This document shows positions 1 through 7,804 of a stretch of 64,000 nucleotides of DNA, in pieces. Numbering within the stretch: position 1 is the first letter of the stretch; each line of letters starts with the position of its first letter. This DNA is from Actinomadura rudentiformis. GTDB lineage: Bacteria > Actinomycetota > Actinomycetes > Streptosporangiales > Streptosporangiaceae. Location of the stretch: assembly GCF_008923185.1 (NCBI RefSeq), contig NZ_WBMT01000005.1, positions 62,001 through 126,000 on the forward strand, written 5' to 3'. Both the position numbers and the translations under genes were made by a program. Under the pieces are notes generated by a model. That model was not told the origin of the DNA, ran no database searches, and saw only the letters and a list, made by a program, of their open reading frames with translations.

Positions 1-1
1 G

Positions 2-325
2 ACCTGGACGATCCCCGGTGATCCCGCGCTGGTGCCGTGGGTCGGCCGCCGCACCGGCCACGACGAGATCCGGGTCTTCTTCACCGAGCTGTTCAAGGCG
101 GCCGAGCCGCTCGCGTTCGAGGTTCAGAACATGGTCGAGATAGGCGACCAGGTGCTGATCCCGGGCCGTTTCGCGTACCGCTTCCAGCCTTCGGGACTGG
201 TCCTCGACGACGAGTTCGTCATGCGCTTCACGGTGACCGACGACGGCCGCGTACGCGCGTACCAGATCTTCGAGGACTCGCTCGCCCTGGCCCGCGTCTA
301 CCTCGGCGAGGCCGTGTCGGCGTAG
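2..325 (+). CDS. SnoaL-like (NTF2-fold) protein, 5' end missing
   Basis: The frame is open from the left edge of the window, so the N-terminus is lost and 107 residues remain. An in-frame GTG at 32 lies inside the fold and is probably not the start. The remaining part shows the pattern of a cone-shaped NTF2/SnoaL domain: a helix (DEIRVFFTELF), then long strands (VLIPGRFAYRF, DDEFVMRFTV) and a closing strand ending in YQIFEDS. Members are small enzymes or ligand-binding proteins, often acting on polyketide- or steroid-like molecules, but no catalytic assignment is possible here. The last 28 bp overlap the 3' end of the convergent amidase gene. Confidence 0.72.
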   Translation, partial: TWTIPGDPALVPWVGRRTGHDEIRVFFTELFKAAEPLAFEVQNMVEIGDQVLIPGRFAYRFQPSGLVLDDEFVMRFTVTDDGRVRAYQIFEDSLALARVYLGEAVSA

Positions 326-1725
326 ATGGCGGGCTTGCGGTCGTGCCAGGGCACGGCCTGCTCCAGTTGAGCGGCGACCCGCAGAAGCAGGTCCTCCCTA
401 CCCTGGGCGGCGACCAGTTGCACGCCGATCGGCAGGCCCTCGCGGCTCTGGCCGAGCGGCAGGCTGATCGCCGGGTTGCCGGAGACGTTGAACGGCGCGG
501 TGAACGGCCCGTACTCGAAGATGTGCCGCAACCAGGAGCGCGTCGAGTACTTCGGATCGTTGTAGTCGAGCGTGCCGTGCCGCGCCGGGAGCCGTCCCAG
601 CGTCGGCGTCACCAGCAGGTCGTGATCCTCGAAGAACAGGCCGACGGGCCGGGTCACCTGATGTTGCGCGTCGACCGCGGCCATCATGTCGAGCGCCGTG
701 AACGACTCGGTCTCGGCGATCACCTGGCGCGTGACGGCCTCCAGCAAGGCCGGGTCGGGTCTCCTGGGCGCCCTCAGCAGCGCGGCGCCGGCCGCGATGA
801 AGCCGAGCATCATCGCCTCGACCAGCAGATCGGGATCGACGGCGGGGCTTGCCTCGGTCACCGTGTGCCCGATCCAGTCCAGCACCTTGCCCGCGTTCAC
901 CGCGACGGCCGCGACCTGCGGATCGACGGCCACGCCTGACCATGCGGCCGTGGTGAGCGCGACGCGCAGCCTGCCGGGATCGGCGCGGAGCTCGTCGGTG
1001 TACGGGCGGGACGGGGGTGGCGCCGCGTACTTCTCGCCCACGGGCGGCGCGCCGATGGCGTCGAGGAGGTGCGCGGCGTCGCGAACGGTACGCGTGACGG
1101 CGAACTCGGCGGAGTGCCCGAACGCGGCCTCGCCGATCAGGGGCCCGCAGGGTATGCGCCCGCGGCTCGGCTTCAGGCCGACGAGCCCGCAGGCGGCCGC
1201 CGGAACGCGGATCGACCCGGCACCGTCGTTGGCGTGCGCGAGCGGCACCGCCCCGGCCGCGACGAGCGCGGCCGCCCCGCCGCTCGACCCGCCGACGCCG
1301 CGCTCCAGGTCCCATGGGTTACGGGTCAACCCGTACCGCACGGATTCGGTCGCAAAGCTGAGCGCCATCTCCGGAGTCGTCGTCTGGCCCAGCGTGACGA
1401 GCCCTGCGGCGCGGAAGCGAGACATGAGCTCGTGGTCGACCCCGGCGACGGCACCGCGGATGGCGCGGCTGCCGATGGCGAACGGGACGCCCCGCGCGAA
1501 CGGCTGGCTGTCCTTGATCAAGAACGGCACGCCCGCCAGCGGCCCGGCCGGATCGTGGGCGAGCGCGGGCTCGAAGAGCGGCAGCGCCAGCGCGTTGAGA
1601 TCGGCGTTCACCAGCTCGATCGCGCGGCGCGCCGCCGCCTCGACCTCGGCCGCGCCCACGGCGCCCGACCGGATCAGCTGTCGCAGGCCTACCGCGTCCT
1701 GACCTGCGTATTCATGTGGTTCCAC
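298..1725 (-). CDS. Amidase signature family hydrolase
   Basis: A 475-aa member of the amidase-signature family, which hydrolyses carboxamides with a Ser-cisSer-Lys triad. The triad is visible: Lys71 in FLIKDSQP, Ser147 in GGSSGG and Ser171 in GAGSIRVPA; the 24-residue spacing between the two serines is the family standard. There is no signal peptide, so it is cytoplasmic. The start is GTG at 1725, chosen because a GGGGGAGA ribosome binding site precedes it and the N-terminus matches family length. The substrate cannot be read from sequence: there is no GatB/GatC partner, so it is not the tRNA amidotransferase subunit. The gene stands alone; its 3' end overlaps the convergent SnoaL-like gene. 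Confidence 0.9.
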   Translation of the reverse strand: MEPHEYAGQDAVGLRQLIRSGAVGAAEVEAAARRAIELVNADLNALALPLFEPALAHDPAGPLAGVPFLIKDSQPFARGVPFAIGSRAIRGAVAGVDHELMSRFRAAGLVTLGQTTTPEMALSFATESVRYGLTRNPWDLERGVGGSSGGAAALVAAGAVPLAHANDGAGSIRVPAAACGLVGLKPSRGRIPCGPLIGEAAFGHSAEFAVTRTVRDAAHLLDAIGAPPVGEKYAAPPPSRPYTDELRADPGRLRVALTTAAWSGVAVDPQVAAVAVNAGKVLDWIGHTVTEASPAVDPDLLVEAMMLGFIAAGAALLRAPRRPDPALLEAVTRQVIAETESFTALDMMAAVDAQHQVTRPVGLFFEDHDLLVTPTLGRLPARHGTLDYNDPKYSTRSWLRHIFEYGPFTAPFNVSGNPAISLPLGQSREGLPIGVQLVAAQGREDLLLRVAAQLEQAVPWHDRKPAIYADTASPR

Positions 1726-1789
1726 GGCTTGGTCTCCCCCGGGTGACTGTGCTCAGCGTCGCGCATGACCTTCCGGGGAAGCGAGCCAA

Positions 1790-1825
1790 TTTCTCCGCCG
1801 GCTTCAGTTTCTCCGCCGGCTTCAG
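1790..1825. repeat. 18-bp perfect tandem duplication
   Basis: The unit TTTCTCCGCCGGCTTCAG occurs twice head to tail (1790-1807 and 1808-1825). The second copy includes the stop codon and last residues of the GyrI-like gene, the first lies just downstream of it. It looks like a recent slippage duplication; no function is evident. Confidence 0.85.
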
Positions 1826-2319
1826 CCGGCGAGCTTGAAGGCCAGCTCGGTCTCCCACTTGCCCATGTCGGGCTGCTCGGCCGGGTCGGAGTGGTAGAGC
1901 TCCAGGCGGCAGGCCCAGTGCTCGCCCTCGTCGTCCTCGGACATGTCCCAGGTGAGACCCTGCTCGGCCGCCCAGCCGAGCAGGTCGGTGGTGACGCCGG
2001 CGAGCTGGTCGGGATGGCCGACATGGGTCACGGACGCGTACCGCCCCGGGGGCAGGACGCCGGCGTAGATGTCGCCCTCGCCCTCCACCGGCGCCGCGAC
2101 GGGCACGCCCGCCTCCACCTCGCCGTCCTGCTCGCCGCCGATCGTGACGTACCGGAAGAACGGGGCGCCGGCCGGCTGGATCCCGCGGGCGGCGAGCCAG
2201 CCGATGATCTCCGGCAGGCGGTCGGCGATCACCGGGAACTCCGTCCAGGCGATCCACCGCTTGACGGCCACGTACGGCTGCTCCGCGCGTTCCTTGATCT
2301 CAGGTGTGTCGATGCTCAT
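1822..2319 (-). CDS. GyrI-like effector-binding domain protein
   Basis: A 165-aa stand-alone GyrI-like/SOUL-type small-molecule-binding domain, the ligand pocket that in other proteins is fused to AraC or MerR DNA-binding domains. Typical elements are the N-terminal strand with AVKRWIAWTEFP, a helix ending LPEIIGWLAARG, the PFFRYVTIGG strand, and the second half-repeat starting LPPGRYASVTHVGHP with its conserved basic/aromatic pattern. No DNA-binding segment is present, so it may sequester or hydrolyse a small cation or drug rather than regulate directly. I see no good Shine-Dalgarno before the ATG at 2319. It is transcribed alone or with the metallo-hydrolase upstream (45 bp apart). Confidence 0.82.
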   Translation of the reverse strand: MSIDTPEIKERAEQPYVAVKRWIAWTEFPVIADRLPEIIGWLAARGIQPAGAPFFRYVTIGGEQDGEVEAGVPVAAPVEGEGDIYAGVLPPGRYASVTHVGHPDQLAGVTTDLLGWAAEQGLTWDMSEDDEGEHWACRLELYHSDPAEQPDMGKWETELAFKLAG

Positions 2320-2364
2320 ACGCCGATAGACCCGCCGCCCGGGTGAAACTCATCGTTCCCCGGC

Positions 2365-3135
2365 TCATAGTTCGATCTGTTCACCCGGCTTTGGCAGGTG
2401 CAGGAGACCGGCCAGCCCGGCTTTCTGGAAGGCCGCCACCAGGGTGTCGGCGCCCTGGCTGAAGTGTTCCCACTGCTCGAAGTGCAGGGGGACGACGTGG
2501 CGGGCGCCGAGGATCTTCGCGGCCTCGGCCGCACCCTCGCTCGGCAGGGTGAGGAAGGCGTCGCCGAGCAGTGGTGTCTGCGCGCCGCCCGCGAAGAGCA
2601 CGGCGACGGCGATGTCGCCGATCCGGTCCGCGATGCGCTGGACGACGTCCAGCGAGGCGTTGTCACCGCTCACGTAGACGGTCGGCACGCCCTCCCCGGC
2701 CAGGACGAACCCGGTGACCTCACCGGTCCACTGCTCGGTGCCGTCGGGGCCGTGCTGCGCCGGGACGCCGATGACGCGGAGCATCCTGCCGTCCGGGCGG
2801 GGCAGCTCCACCTCGTCCCAGTTGGGCAGCGTGCGGACGGGGTCGCCGACGCGTTCGCGCGCCGAGGCGGTGGAGAGCACGAGCGGGGCGGACGCCAGGT
2901 ACGCGCGGCCCTGGGTGTCCAGGTTGTCGGGATGCTGGTCGTGCGACAGCAGCACCGCGTCCACGGTCCCGATCTCGGCAGGGCCGAACGCCGGTCCGGC
3001 GGTCTTGACCAGCGCGCGGTCGCCGATCGGATACTCGCCGGGCCCGTCGAACGTCGGGTCGACCACGAACCGCAGCCCGCCGAGCTCGAGGACCGCGGTC
3101 GGCCCGCCCACGTACCTGATCTTGAATGCGGCCAT
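2365..3135 (-). CDS. UlaG-like MBL-fold metallo-hydrolase
   Basis: A 256-aa metallo-beta-lactamase-fold protein of the UlaG-like L-ascorbate-lactonase/hydrolase branch. The zinc/manganese motif is SHDQHPDN at residues 64-71 (His65, His68, Asp70), preceded by the strand LRFVVDPTFD typical of this branch; later YVSGDNAS and VVPLHFEQWEHF supply further metal ligands. The reading frame extends farther upstream, but the start is placed at the ATG at 3135, where a GGGAGGGGCGGG ribosome binding site lies just upstream and homology-like sequence begins (MAAFKIRYVGG). Cytoplasmic; substrate unknown. It is divergent from the small ABM-type gene at 3248. Confidence 0.88.
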   Translation of the reverse strand: MAAFKIRYVGGPTAVLELGGLRFVVDPTFDGPGEYPIGDRALVKTAGPAFGPAEIGTVDAVLLSHDQHPDNLDTQGRAYLASAPLVLSTASARERVGDPVRTLPNWDEVELPRPDGRMLRVIGVPAQHGPDGTEQWTGEVTGFVLAGEGVPTVYVSGDNASLDVVQRIADRIGDIAVAVLFAGGAQTPLLGDAFLTLPSEGAAEAAKILGARHVVPLHFEQWEHFSQGADTLVAAFQKAGLAGLLHLPKPGEQIEL

Positions 3136-3247
3136 CGTGTCCCGCCCCTCCCACGTCGTCCCGCTGCGCACAACACGATCTCCGGTCCGGCGATTCCGGG
3201 GCAAGCCGCTGTGGTGGAATCGTCGAGGCTGATGAGAGGAGCCGTAG

Positions 3248-3559
3248 ATGATCGCGAGAATCTGGAGCGCCATCGCCACGGAGAAGGGCGCGGAGGCCTA
3301 TCGGAGCCACTTCGAGGGGTCGGTCGTACCGAGCCTGCGGAGCGTCCCCGGCCATCGCGGCGCCTATCTGATGGAACGGGACAGCGAGGGGTCGGTCGAG
3401 ATCGAGGTCGTCACACTCTGGGAGTCGATGGCGGCGATCCGCGCCTTCGCCGGGTCGGACGTGGACACGGCGGTGGTCGAACCGGCGGCCCGCGCGGCGC
3501 TCACCGGTTTCGACGACACCGTCACCCATTTCACTGTGGCGGTCGACACCGTCCAGTGA
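3248..3559 (+). CDS. Small dimeric alpha/beta-barrel (ABM-type) protein
   Basis: A 103-aa protein with the pattern of an antibiotic-biosynthesis-monooxygenase/EthD-type ferredoxin-like fold: MIARIWSAIA strand, a helix around AEAYRSHFEGSVVPSL, the strand GAYLMERDSEGSVEIEVVTLW and the helix ESMAAIRAFAG. Such proteins dimerise into a barrel and either oxidise aromatic substrates without cofactor or act as accessory proteins. No catalytic residue can be singled out. The ATG at 3248 follows a GAGAGGAG ribosome binding site. Its 3' end overlaps the convergent MFS gene by 29 bp. Confidence 0.75.
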   Translation: MIARIWSAIATEKGAEAYRSHFEGSVVPSLRSVPGHRGAYLMERDSEGSVEIEVVTLWESMAAIRAFAGSDVDTAVVEPAARAALTGFDDTVTHFTVAVDTVQ

Positions 3560-4706
3560 CGCGCACGCTGGGGCGTATGGCGGGGCGTACGGTGGCGGCG
3601 GCCAAGAGCGCGAGTGCGCCGCCGAACCACATGACGCCGGGCAGGGCGATGTCGGCGATTCGGCCGCCGGTCAGCGCGCCCAGCGCGATGGCCACGTTGA
3701 ACGCGGACACGAATACCGCCGACGCCGCCTCTGGCGAGGCCGCCCCCGACTTGAGGAGCCAGGTCTGCGTGGTGACCGAGACCCCGCCGTAGGCGAGCCC
3801 CCACACCACCAGCAGCACGATCGCGCCAGGCGGCACCGTCCCGGCGACCGGAACCAGCAGGACCACCATCCCGAGCAGCGCGGCGATCAGGAACAGCGTC
3901 CGGCGGGGCCTCCGGGCGGCGGCCACCCCCGCCGCGAAGTTACCGATGACGCCGGCGGCCCCGTACACCAGCAGGAGCCCGCCGATCAGTCCGGCGCCGA
4001 TGCCCGAGATCTGCTCCAGCGCGGGCCGTACATAGGTGTAGGCGGCGAAGTGCCCGGTGACCAGCAGCAACGTCACCACCAGCCCGGTCCGGGCCCGGCG
4101 GTCGCGCAGCAGCCGGGGCACCTCGCCCACCCGGAACGGCGCGTTCGGCGGCAGCGGGGGCAGCAGCAGGGCGAGCCCGGTCAGCACCGCGAGCGCCAGG
4201 ACGCCCATCGCCGCGAACGCGCTCCGCCAGCCCGCCAGTTCGCCGGCGAAGGCCCCGGCGGGGACGCCGAGCACCGAGGCGACCGCCACCCCGCTGAAAA
4301 TCGTCGAGGTGGCCGCGCCGACCGAGCGTTCCGGTACGAGGCGCACGGCCAGCCCGGCCGCGATCGCCCAGAACCCCCCGATGCTGAGCCCGACCAGGAT
4401 CCGGGAGGCCAGCAGCACCTCAAATCCGGGCGCCGCCGCCGACAGCAGATTCGCCGCGGCCAACAGCGCCATCAAGGCGCACAACACAAGCCGCCGGTCG
4501 AGCCTGCCCGTGCAGAGGGTCACCGCCGGGGCGGCAACGGCCGCGACGAGCCCGGGCAGGGACATCGTCAGGCCTGCGATGCCGCCGGACACCCCCATCT
4601 CCGCCCCCATCGGGGTGAGCAGGCCGACCGGGAGCATCTCGGTGGTGACGATCGAGAACGTGCCGAGGGCGACGGCGCCGACGGCGGACCAGGAACGAAA
4701 AGACAT
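3531..4706 (-). CDS. MFS transporter, DHA1-type efflux pump
   Basis: A 391-aa integral membrane protein with about 12 predicted helices. It begins SWSAVGAVALGTFSIVTTEM, the TM1 signature (TE motif) of DHA1-type drug or sugar efflux proteins such as AraJ/NepI-like pumps; the loop 2-3 motif is reduced to GRLDRRLVL. RILVGLSIGGFWAIAAG in TM4 and GVPAGAFAGELAGWR in TM5 (motif C-like) support antiport efflux. The C-terminus is short and basic. It is divergently paired with the LysR regulator at 4795, with an inverted-repeat operator between them, so expression is probably under that regulator. Substrate unknown. Confidence 0.88.
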   Translation of the reverse strand: MSFRSWSAVGAVALGTFSIVTTEMLPVGLLTPMGAEMGVSGGIAGLTMSLPGLVAAVAAPAVTLCTGRLDRRLVLCALMALLAAANLLSAAAPGFEVLLASRILVGLSIGGFWAIAAGLAVRLVPERSVGAATSTIFSGVAVASVLGVPAGAFAGELAGWRSAFAAMGVLALAVLTGLALLLPPLPPNAPFRVGEVPRLLRDRRARTGLVVTLLLVTGHFAAYTYVRPALEQISGIGAGLIGGLLLVYGAAGVIGNFAAGVAAARRPRRTLFLIAALLGMVVLLVPVAGTVPPGAIVLLVVWGLAYGGVSVTTQTWLLKSGAASPEAASAVFVSAFNVAIALGALTGGRIADIALPGVMWFGGALALLAAATVRPAIRPSVRVTGRCRPPQ

Positions 4707-4761
4707 GAGTCAAGCCTTTGATCAGACCTGACCGGGAACAATGACGAAGTGCCCATCCTTG

Positions 4762-4782
4762 GATTAACCAGGCTTATCAATC
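4762..4782. promoter_or_regulatory. Candidate LysR operator between the MFS and LysR genes
   Basis: GATT at 4762-4765 and AATC at 4779-4782 form short inverted arms around an AT-rich core that contains a T-N11-A motif, the usual LysR recognition pattern. It sits in the only 88-bp intergenic space between the two divergent genes. The arms are short, so this is a candidate only. Confidence 0.4.
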
Positions 4783-4794
4783 TCAGGGGGAACC

Positions 4795-5670
4795 GTGCTC
4801 GACCTGCGAGAGCTGGAGTGTTTCCTGATCCTCAGCGAGGAACTGCATTTCGGCCGCACCGCCGAGCGCCTCTACGTCAGCCAGGGCCGGGCCAGCCAGC
4901 TCATCCGGTCGCTGGAACGGCGGATCGGGGCCCGTCTGTTCGAACGCACGAGCCGCCGCGTTCGCCTGACCCCGCTCGGCGAACGGCTCCTGAGCGACCT
5001 GCGCCCCGCCTACGACTCCCTGCACGGCGCCGTCGAGGGCGCCCGCGCCGCCGCCCGCGGCGTCGAGGGAACGCTCCGCGTCGGTTTCCTCTCCGGCACC
5101 ACGCACGAACGCGTGACCGGCATGATCGGTGCCTTCCAGGCGGACCATCCGGACTGCGAGATCCGGCTCGCCGAGATCCCGCTGTCCGACCCGTTCGGCG
5201 CCCTCCGCCGCGGTGAGCTCGACGTCGCCATCGTCATGCTCCCCGTCGTCGAGCCCGATCTCACCAGCGGCCCGCCGTTCTCCAAAGAACCCCAGACCCT
5301 CGTCGTCTCGACCCGCCACCCCTTCGCGGGCCGACCCTCGATGGACGCCGAGGAACTCGCCGAGTGCCGGCTCCTCGACCTCAGCCCTCCCGCCCCGGCC
5401 TACTGGCGCGAGCTCACCGCCCCGACGAGGACCCCGGACGGGCTCCCCGTCCCGCGAGGCCCCCAGGTCTCGACGCTGCAGGAGGCGCTGACCCTGATCG
5501 CCGCCGGCGCGGGCGCCATGATCTTCTGTGCGCCGACCGTGCGCACCCAGGCCCGTACCGACATCACCTACGTCCCGGTGAACGGCATCCCGGACTCCTC
5601 CCTCGGCCTCGTCTGGCGCAAGGACGACGAGACCGCGCTCCTCCGCGCCTTCAGCGAGGCCATCACCTGA
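4795..5670 (+). CDS. LysR-family transcriptional regulator
   Basis: A 291-aa LysR regulator. Residues 1-60 are the winged helix-turn-helix (LRELECFLILSEELHFGRTAERLYVSQGRASQ is the first part, followed by the wing ARLFERTSRRVRLTPLGERL); the rest is the periplasmic-binding-protein-like effector domain starting at GTLRVGFLSGTTHERVT. The start is GTG at 4795 behind CAGGGGGA. The gene diverges from the MFS pump, the usual arrangement in which the regulator controls the neighbouring transporter and itself in response to a small-molecule ligand. The ligand is not predictable. Confidence 0.92.
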   Translation: MLDLRELECFLILSEELHFGRTAERLYVSQGRASQLIRSLERRIGARLFERTSRRVRLTPLGERLLSDLRPAYDSLHGAVEGARAAARGVEGTLRVGFLSGTTHERVTGMIGAFQADHPDCEIRLAEIPLSDPFGALRRGELDVAIVMLPVVEPDLTSGPPFSKEPQTLVVSTRHPFAGRPSMDAEELAECRLLDLSPPAPAYWRELTAPTRTPDGLPVPRGPQVSTLQEALTLIAAGAGAMIFCAPTVRTQARTDITYVPVNGIPDSSLGLVWRKDDETALLRAFSEAIT

Positions 5671-5764
5671 GGGGCCGGTCGCCCCAATGTGGCCACGGGG
5701 AGGGCGTTCAGCGGCGCGCACGACGGCATAACGTTGAGAGCACCCCCAGTCGCAGGGAGTGACC

Positions 5765-7288
5765 ATGGCTGCGGACATCGAGCACGTCGTCGTCCTCGCT
5801 CTGGAGAACCGCTCGTTCGACCACATGCTCGGATTCGTCGCGCATCCGGACCCCTTGTTCGACGGGCTGCTGGAGGGCGGGCCGTACGTCAACCCGGGCA
5901 CCAGGCGCGGGGAGACGATCCCGGCGACGGCTGACGCGAAGAGGGTGCTGCCGATCGATCCGGACCATTCGCACCAGGCGATGCTGGAGCAGCTCAAGGG
6001 CAACGCCGGATTCGTGCGGTCGTACGAGAAGAGGGGACGCGGGAAGCCGCCCGGCGCCTGGGGCGGGTTGCTCGGGCCGGTCGTCAACCTCGCCGGCCGC
6101 CTCCGGCAAGGACGCACCGTGGAAAAGATCAAGGGCAGGGGGCCGCTCATCATGCGGTGCCAGCCACCTGAGAACGTGCCGGTGCTGGGCACGCTGGCCA
6201 CGCAGTTCGGCACGTTCAGCAAGTGGTTCTGCTCGGTCCCCGGCGAGACCTGGCCCAACCGCAACTTCCTGCACGCCGCGACGTCCGACGGCGACACCGA
6301 GATCCAGCCGCGCTTCTACACCAATACGACGATCTTCGAGGTGCTGGAGCGGGCCGGGGCGGACTGGCACGTCTACTTCGACGACATCCCGCAGGTGATG
6401 GCGTTCGTGAAGCTGTGGACCGAGCCCCGGCGCCTGGCCAACTGGTACGCGATGGAGGAGTTCGCGCGGCATGTCGAGAACGGGACGTTGCCCGCGTACT
6501 CCTTCCTCGAACCCAACCACCGGCCTCCCGTGCGGCTGGCGGCCGGGCACCCGAGCAACAGCCAGCACCCGGGCAACGCCCTGGTCGCCGACGACGAGTA
6601 CGACACCTTCACGAACGACGGGACCGGCGACTTCGCGCGGGCGGAGGCGCTCCTCGCCCACGTGTACGAGGTGCTGCGCGCGCATCGGGAGGTCTTCGAC
6701 AAGACCGTCCTGCTGGTGACGTACGACGAGACCGGCGGGTTCTACGACCACGTACCCGCCGCGCAGGGCATGGCCGACCCAGGTCGCGCCCCGACCCCGC
6801 TGACCGGGCTCCTCCGTTTCCTCCTCCATCGCAAGAGCGCCGCGTTCGACTTCACCATGACCGGCGGCCGCGTCCCCGCGGTGGTCGTCTCCCCGTTCGT
6901 TTCACCTGGCTCAATCGGACCAGAGACCCGTGACCACGCGAGTGTGCCTGCGACACTGCGCGCGCTTTTCGCGCCTACGGCAGAGCCGCTGACAGCCAGG
7001 GACGCGGCGGCCGCCCGGTTCGACACGTTGCTGACCCTGGCCGAGCCACGCCGGGACCTCCCCGACTTGTCGGAATACACCGCACCAATGTCATTGGCAG
7101 CACCGGCCGGGGCGAATCAGGATGTGCCCGAGCACTACGCGCCCTACGTTCAGCTTGCGGACAGGGTGGCCGGGATGCTGAGCCAGGTGAACTTGGCCGG
7201 CGTCTCCGACCATCCCTCCCGTGAACGCGCCGACGAGCTCCGCACCGCGTTCCTCAACGCCGCCGAGCTGGCGCGTGCCGAACTCTAG
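5765..7288 (+). CDS. Phospholipase C-type phosphoesterase, cytoplasmic form
   Basis: A 507-aa member of the phosphoesterase/phospholipase C family (alkaline-phosphatase superfold). Visible family motifs are ENRSFDHMLGF (metal ligands Glu14 and Asn15), PNRNFLHAATSDG around the expected nucleophile region, SFLEPNH, and TYDETGGFYDHVPA, the conserved C-terminal metal-binding block. It hydrolyses a phosphodiester, but lipid substrate is not proven. Unlike secreted PLCs it has no Tat or Sec signal and lacks the long C-terminal extensions. The ATG at 5765 is preferred over the GTG at 5759 because AGGGAG is spaced 5 nt before it. It is a single gene downstream of the LysR gene. Confidence 0.88.
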   Translation: MAADIEHVVVLALENRSFDHMLGFVAHPDPLFDGLLEGGPYVNPGTRRGETIPATADAKRVLPIDPDHSHQAMLEQLKGNAGFVRSYEKRGRGKPPGAWGGLLGPVVNLAGRLRQGRTVEKIKGRGPLIMRCQPPENVPVLGTLATQFGTFSKWFCSVPGETWPNRNFLHAATSDGDTEIQPRFYTNTTIFEVLERAGADWHVYFDDIPQVMAFVKLWTEPRRLANWYAMEEFARHVENGTLPAYSFLEPNHRPPVRLAAGHPSNSQHPGNALVADDEYDTFTNDGTGDFARAEALLAHVYEVLRAHREVFDKTVLLVTYDETGGFYDHVPAAQGMADPGRAPTPLTGLLRFLLHRKSAAFDFTMTGGRVPAVVVSPFVSPGSIGPETRDHASVPATLRALFAPTAEPLTARDAAAARFDTLLTLAEPRRDLPDLSEYTAPMSLAAPAGANQDVPEHYAPYVQLADRVAGMLSQVNLAGVSDHPSRERADELRTAFLNAAELARAEL

Positions 7289-7380
7289 AGCGCGTTCTCG
7301 GCCGCCTCGTGCAGCACCGGCCAGAGCTCCACCGCGCGGACCGAGGCGAACGGCGGATATGGAGTGAATGATCGCCGGCA

Positions 7381-7422
7381 CCTAAGGCCTCCTGAGCGGT
7401 TCCTTAAGCGGGTCCTAAGGGG
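7381..7422. repeat. Four CCTnAG-type repeats at 10-12 bp phase
   Basis: CCTAAGG (7381), CCTGAGCGG (7391), CCTTAAGCGG (7402) and CCTAAGGGG (7414) recur at 10, 11 and 12 bp spacing, i.e. one helical turn each, immediately before the small sigma-region-4 gene. The last copy also supplies the AAGGGGA that could act as its ribosome binding site. Same-face repeats suggest cooperative binding of a regulator; this is inference. Confidence 0.45.
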
Positions 7423-7428
7423 ATACCG

Positions 7429-7722
7429 GTGGGGCGGTTACGGTGCGAGATTCATCGCGTGGCACTCCGATACGGCAAGAGCGCAGTCGACGAGACCGTC
7501 CCGCAGACGTACGTCCCCGGGGTGGCGACCGCTGGTCTCCGCCCCGCGGTCGTCGCACGGGCGTACCGGTCACTCGCCCCTGTCCACCGCGAGATCCTCA
7601 CGGAGACGGTCTTCCGTGAGCGCTCGGTGAACGAGGCCGCGGCGTTGCTGGGACTTTCGGTGGACGAGGTCAAGGTCCGCGTCTACCACGCCCTGCGCGC
7701 CTTGCGGGACGCCGTTGGTTAG
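7429..7722 (+). CDS. Stand-alone sigma-70 region 4 domain protein
   Basis: A 97-aa protein whose last ~50 residues are a sigma region 4/ECF C-terminal helix-turn-helix: AYRSLAPVHREILTETVFR, then SVNEAAALLGLSVDEVKVRV and YHALRALRDAVG. This module contacts the -35 element in full sigma factors. Region 2, needed for core RNA polymerase binding and -10 melting, is absent, and the ~40 upstream residues show no known domain. It may be a regulator, an anti-activator of promoter recognition or a sigma remnant. The GTG at 7429 follows AAGGGGA; a later in-frame GTG at 7459 is possible. It lies 79 bp upstream of pta on the same strand. Confidence 0.7.
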   Translation: MGRLRCEIHRVALRYGKSAVDETVPQTYVPGVATAGLRPAVVARAYRSLAPVHREILTETVFRERSVNEAAALLGLSVDEVKVRVYHALRALRDAVG

Positions 7723-7765
7723 TGCGGGTTCGGACGCCGCCCACGCCGAAGTCCAGGTGGCGGCC

Positions 7766-7804
7766 GGGAACGGTCCAGACCCGTCCCGTACGATCGATCA
7801 AGTG
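7766..7804 (+). promoter_or_regulatory. Promoter of pta, probably giving a leaderless transcript
   Basis: TACGAT at 7789-7794 is followed by exactly 7 nt and then the GTG start at 7802; there is no Shine-Dalgarno. GGGAAC at 7766-7771, 17 bp upstream of the -10-like box, resembles ECF-type -35 elements. Transcription would begin at or next to the GTG. The box spacing is seen directly; promoter activity is inferred. Confidence 0.5.

Noticed and set aside
298-1725. GatA subunit of the Glu-tRNA amidotransferase
   Set aside because: No GatB/GatC neighbours and the signature region differs (GAGSIRVPA with N-D-G-A before it); treated as a general amidase.
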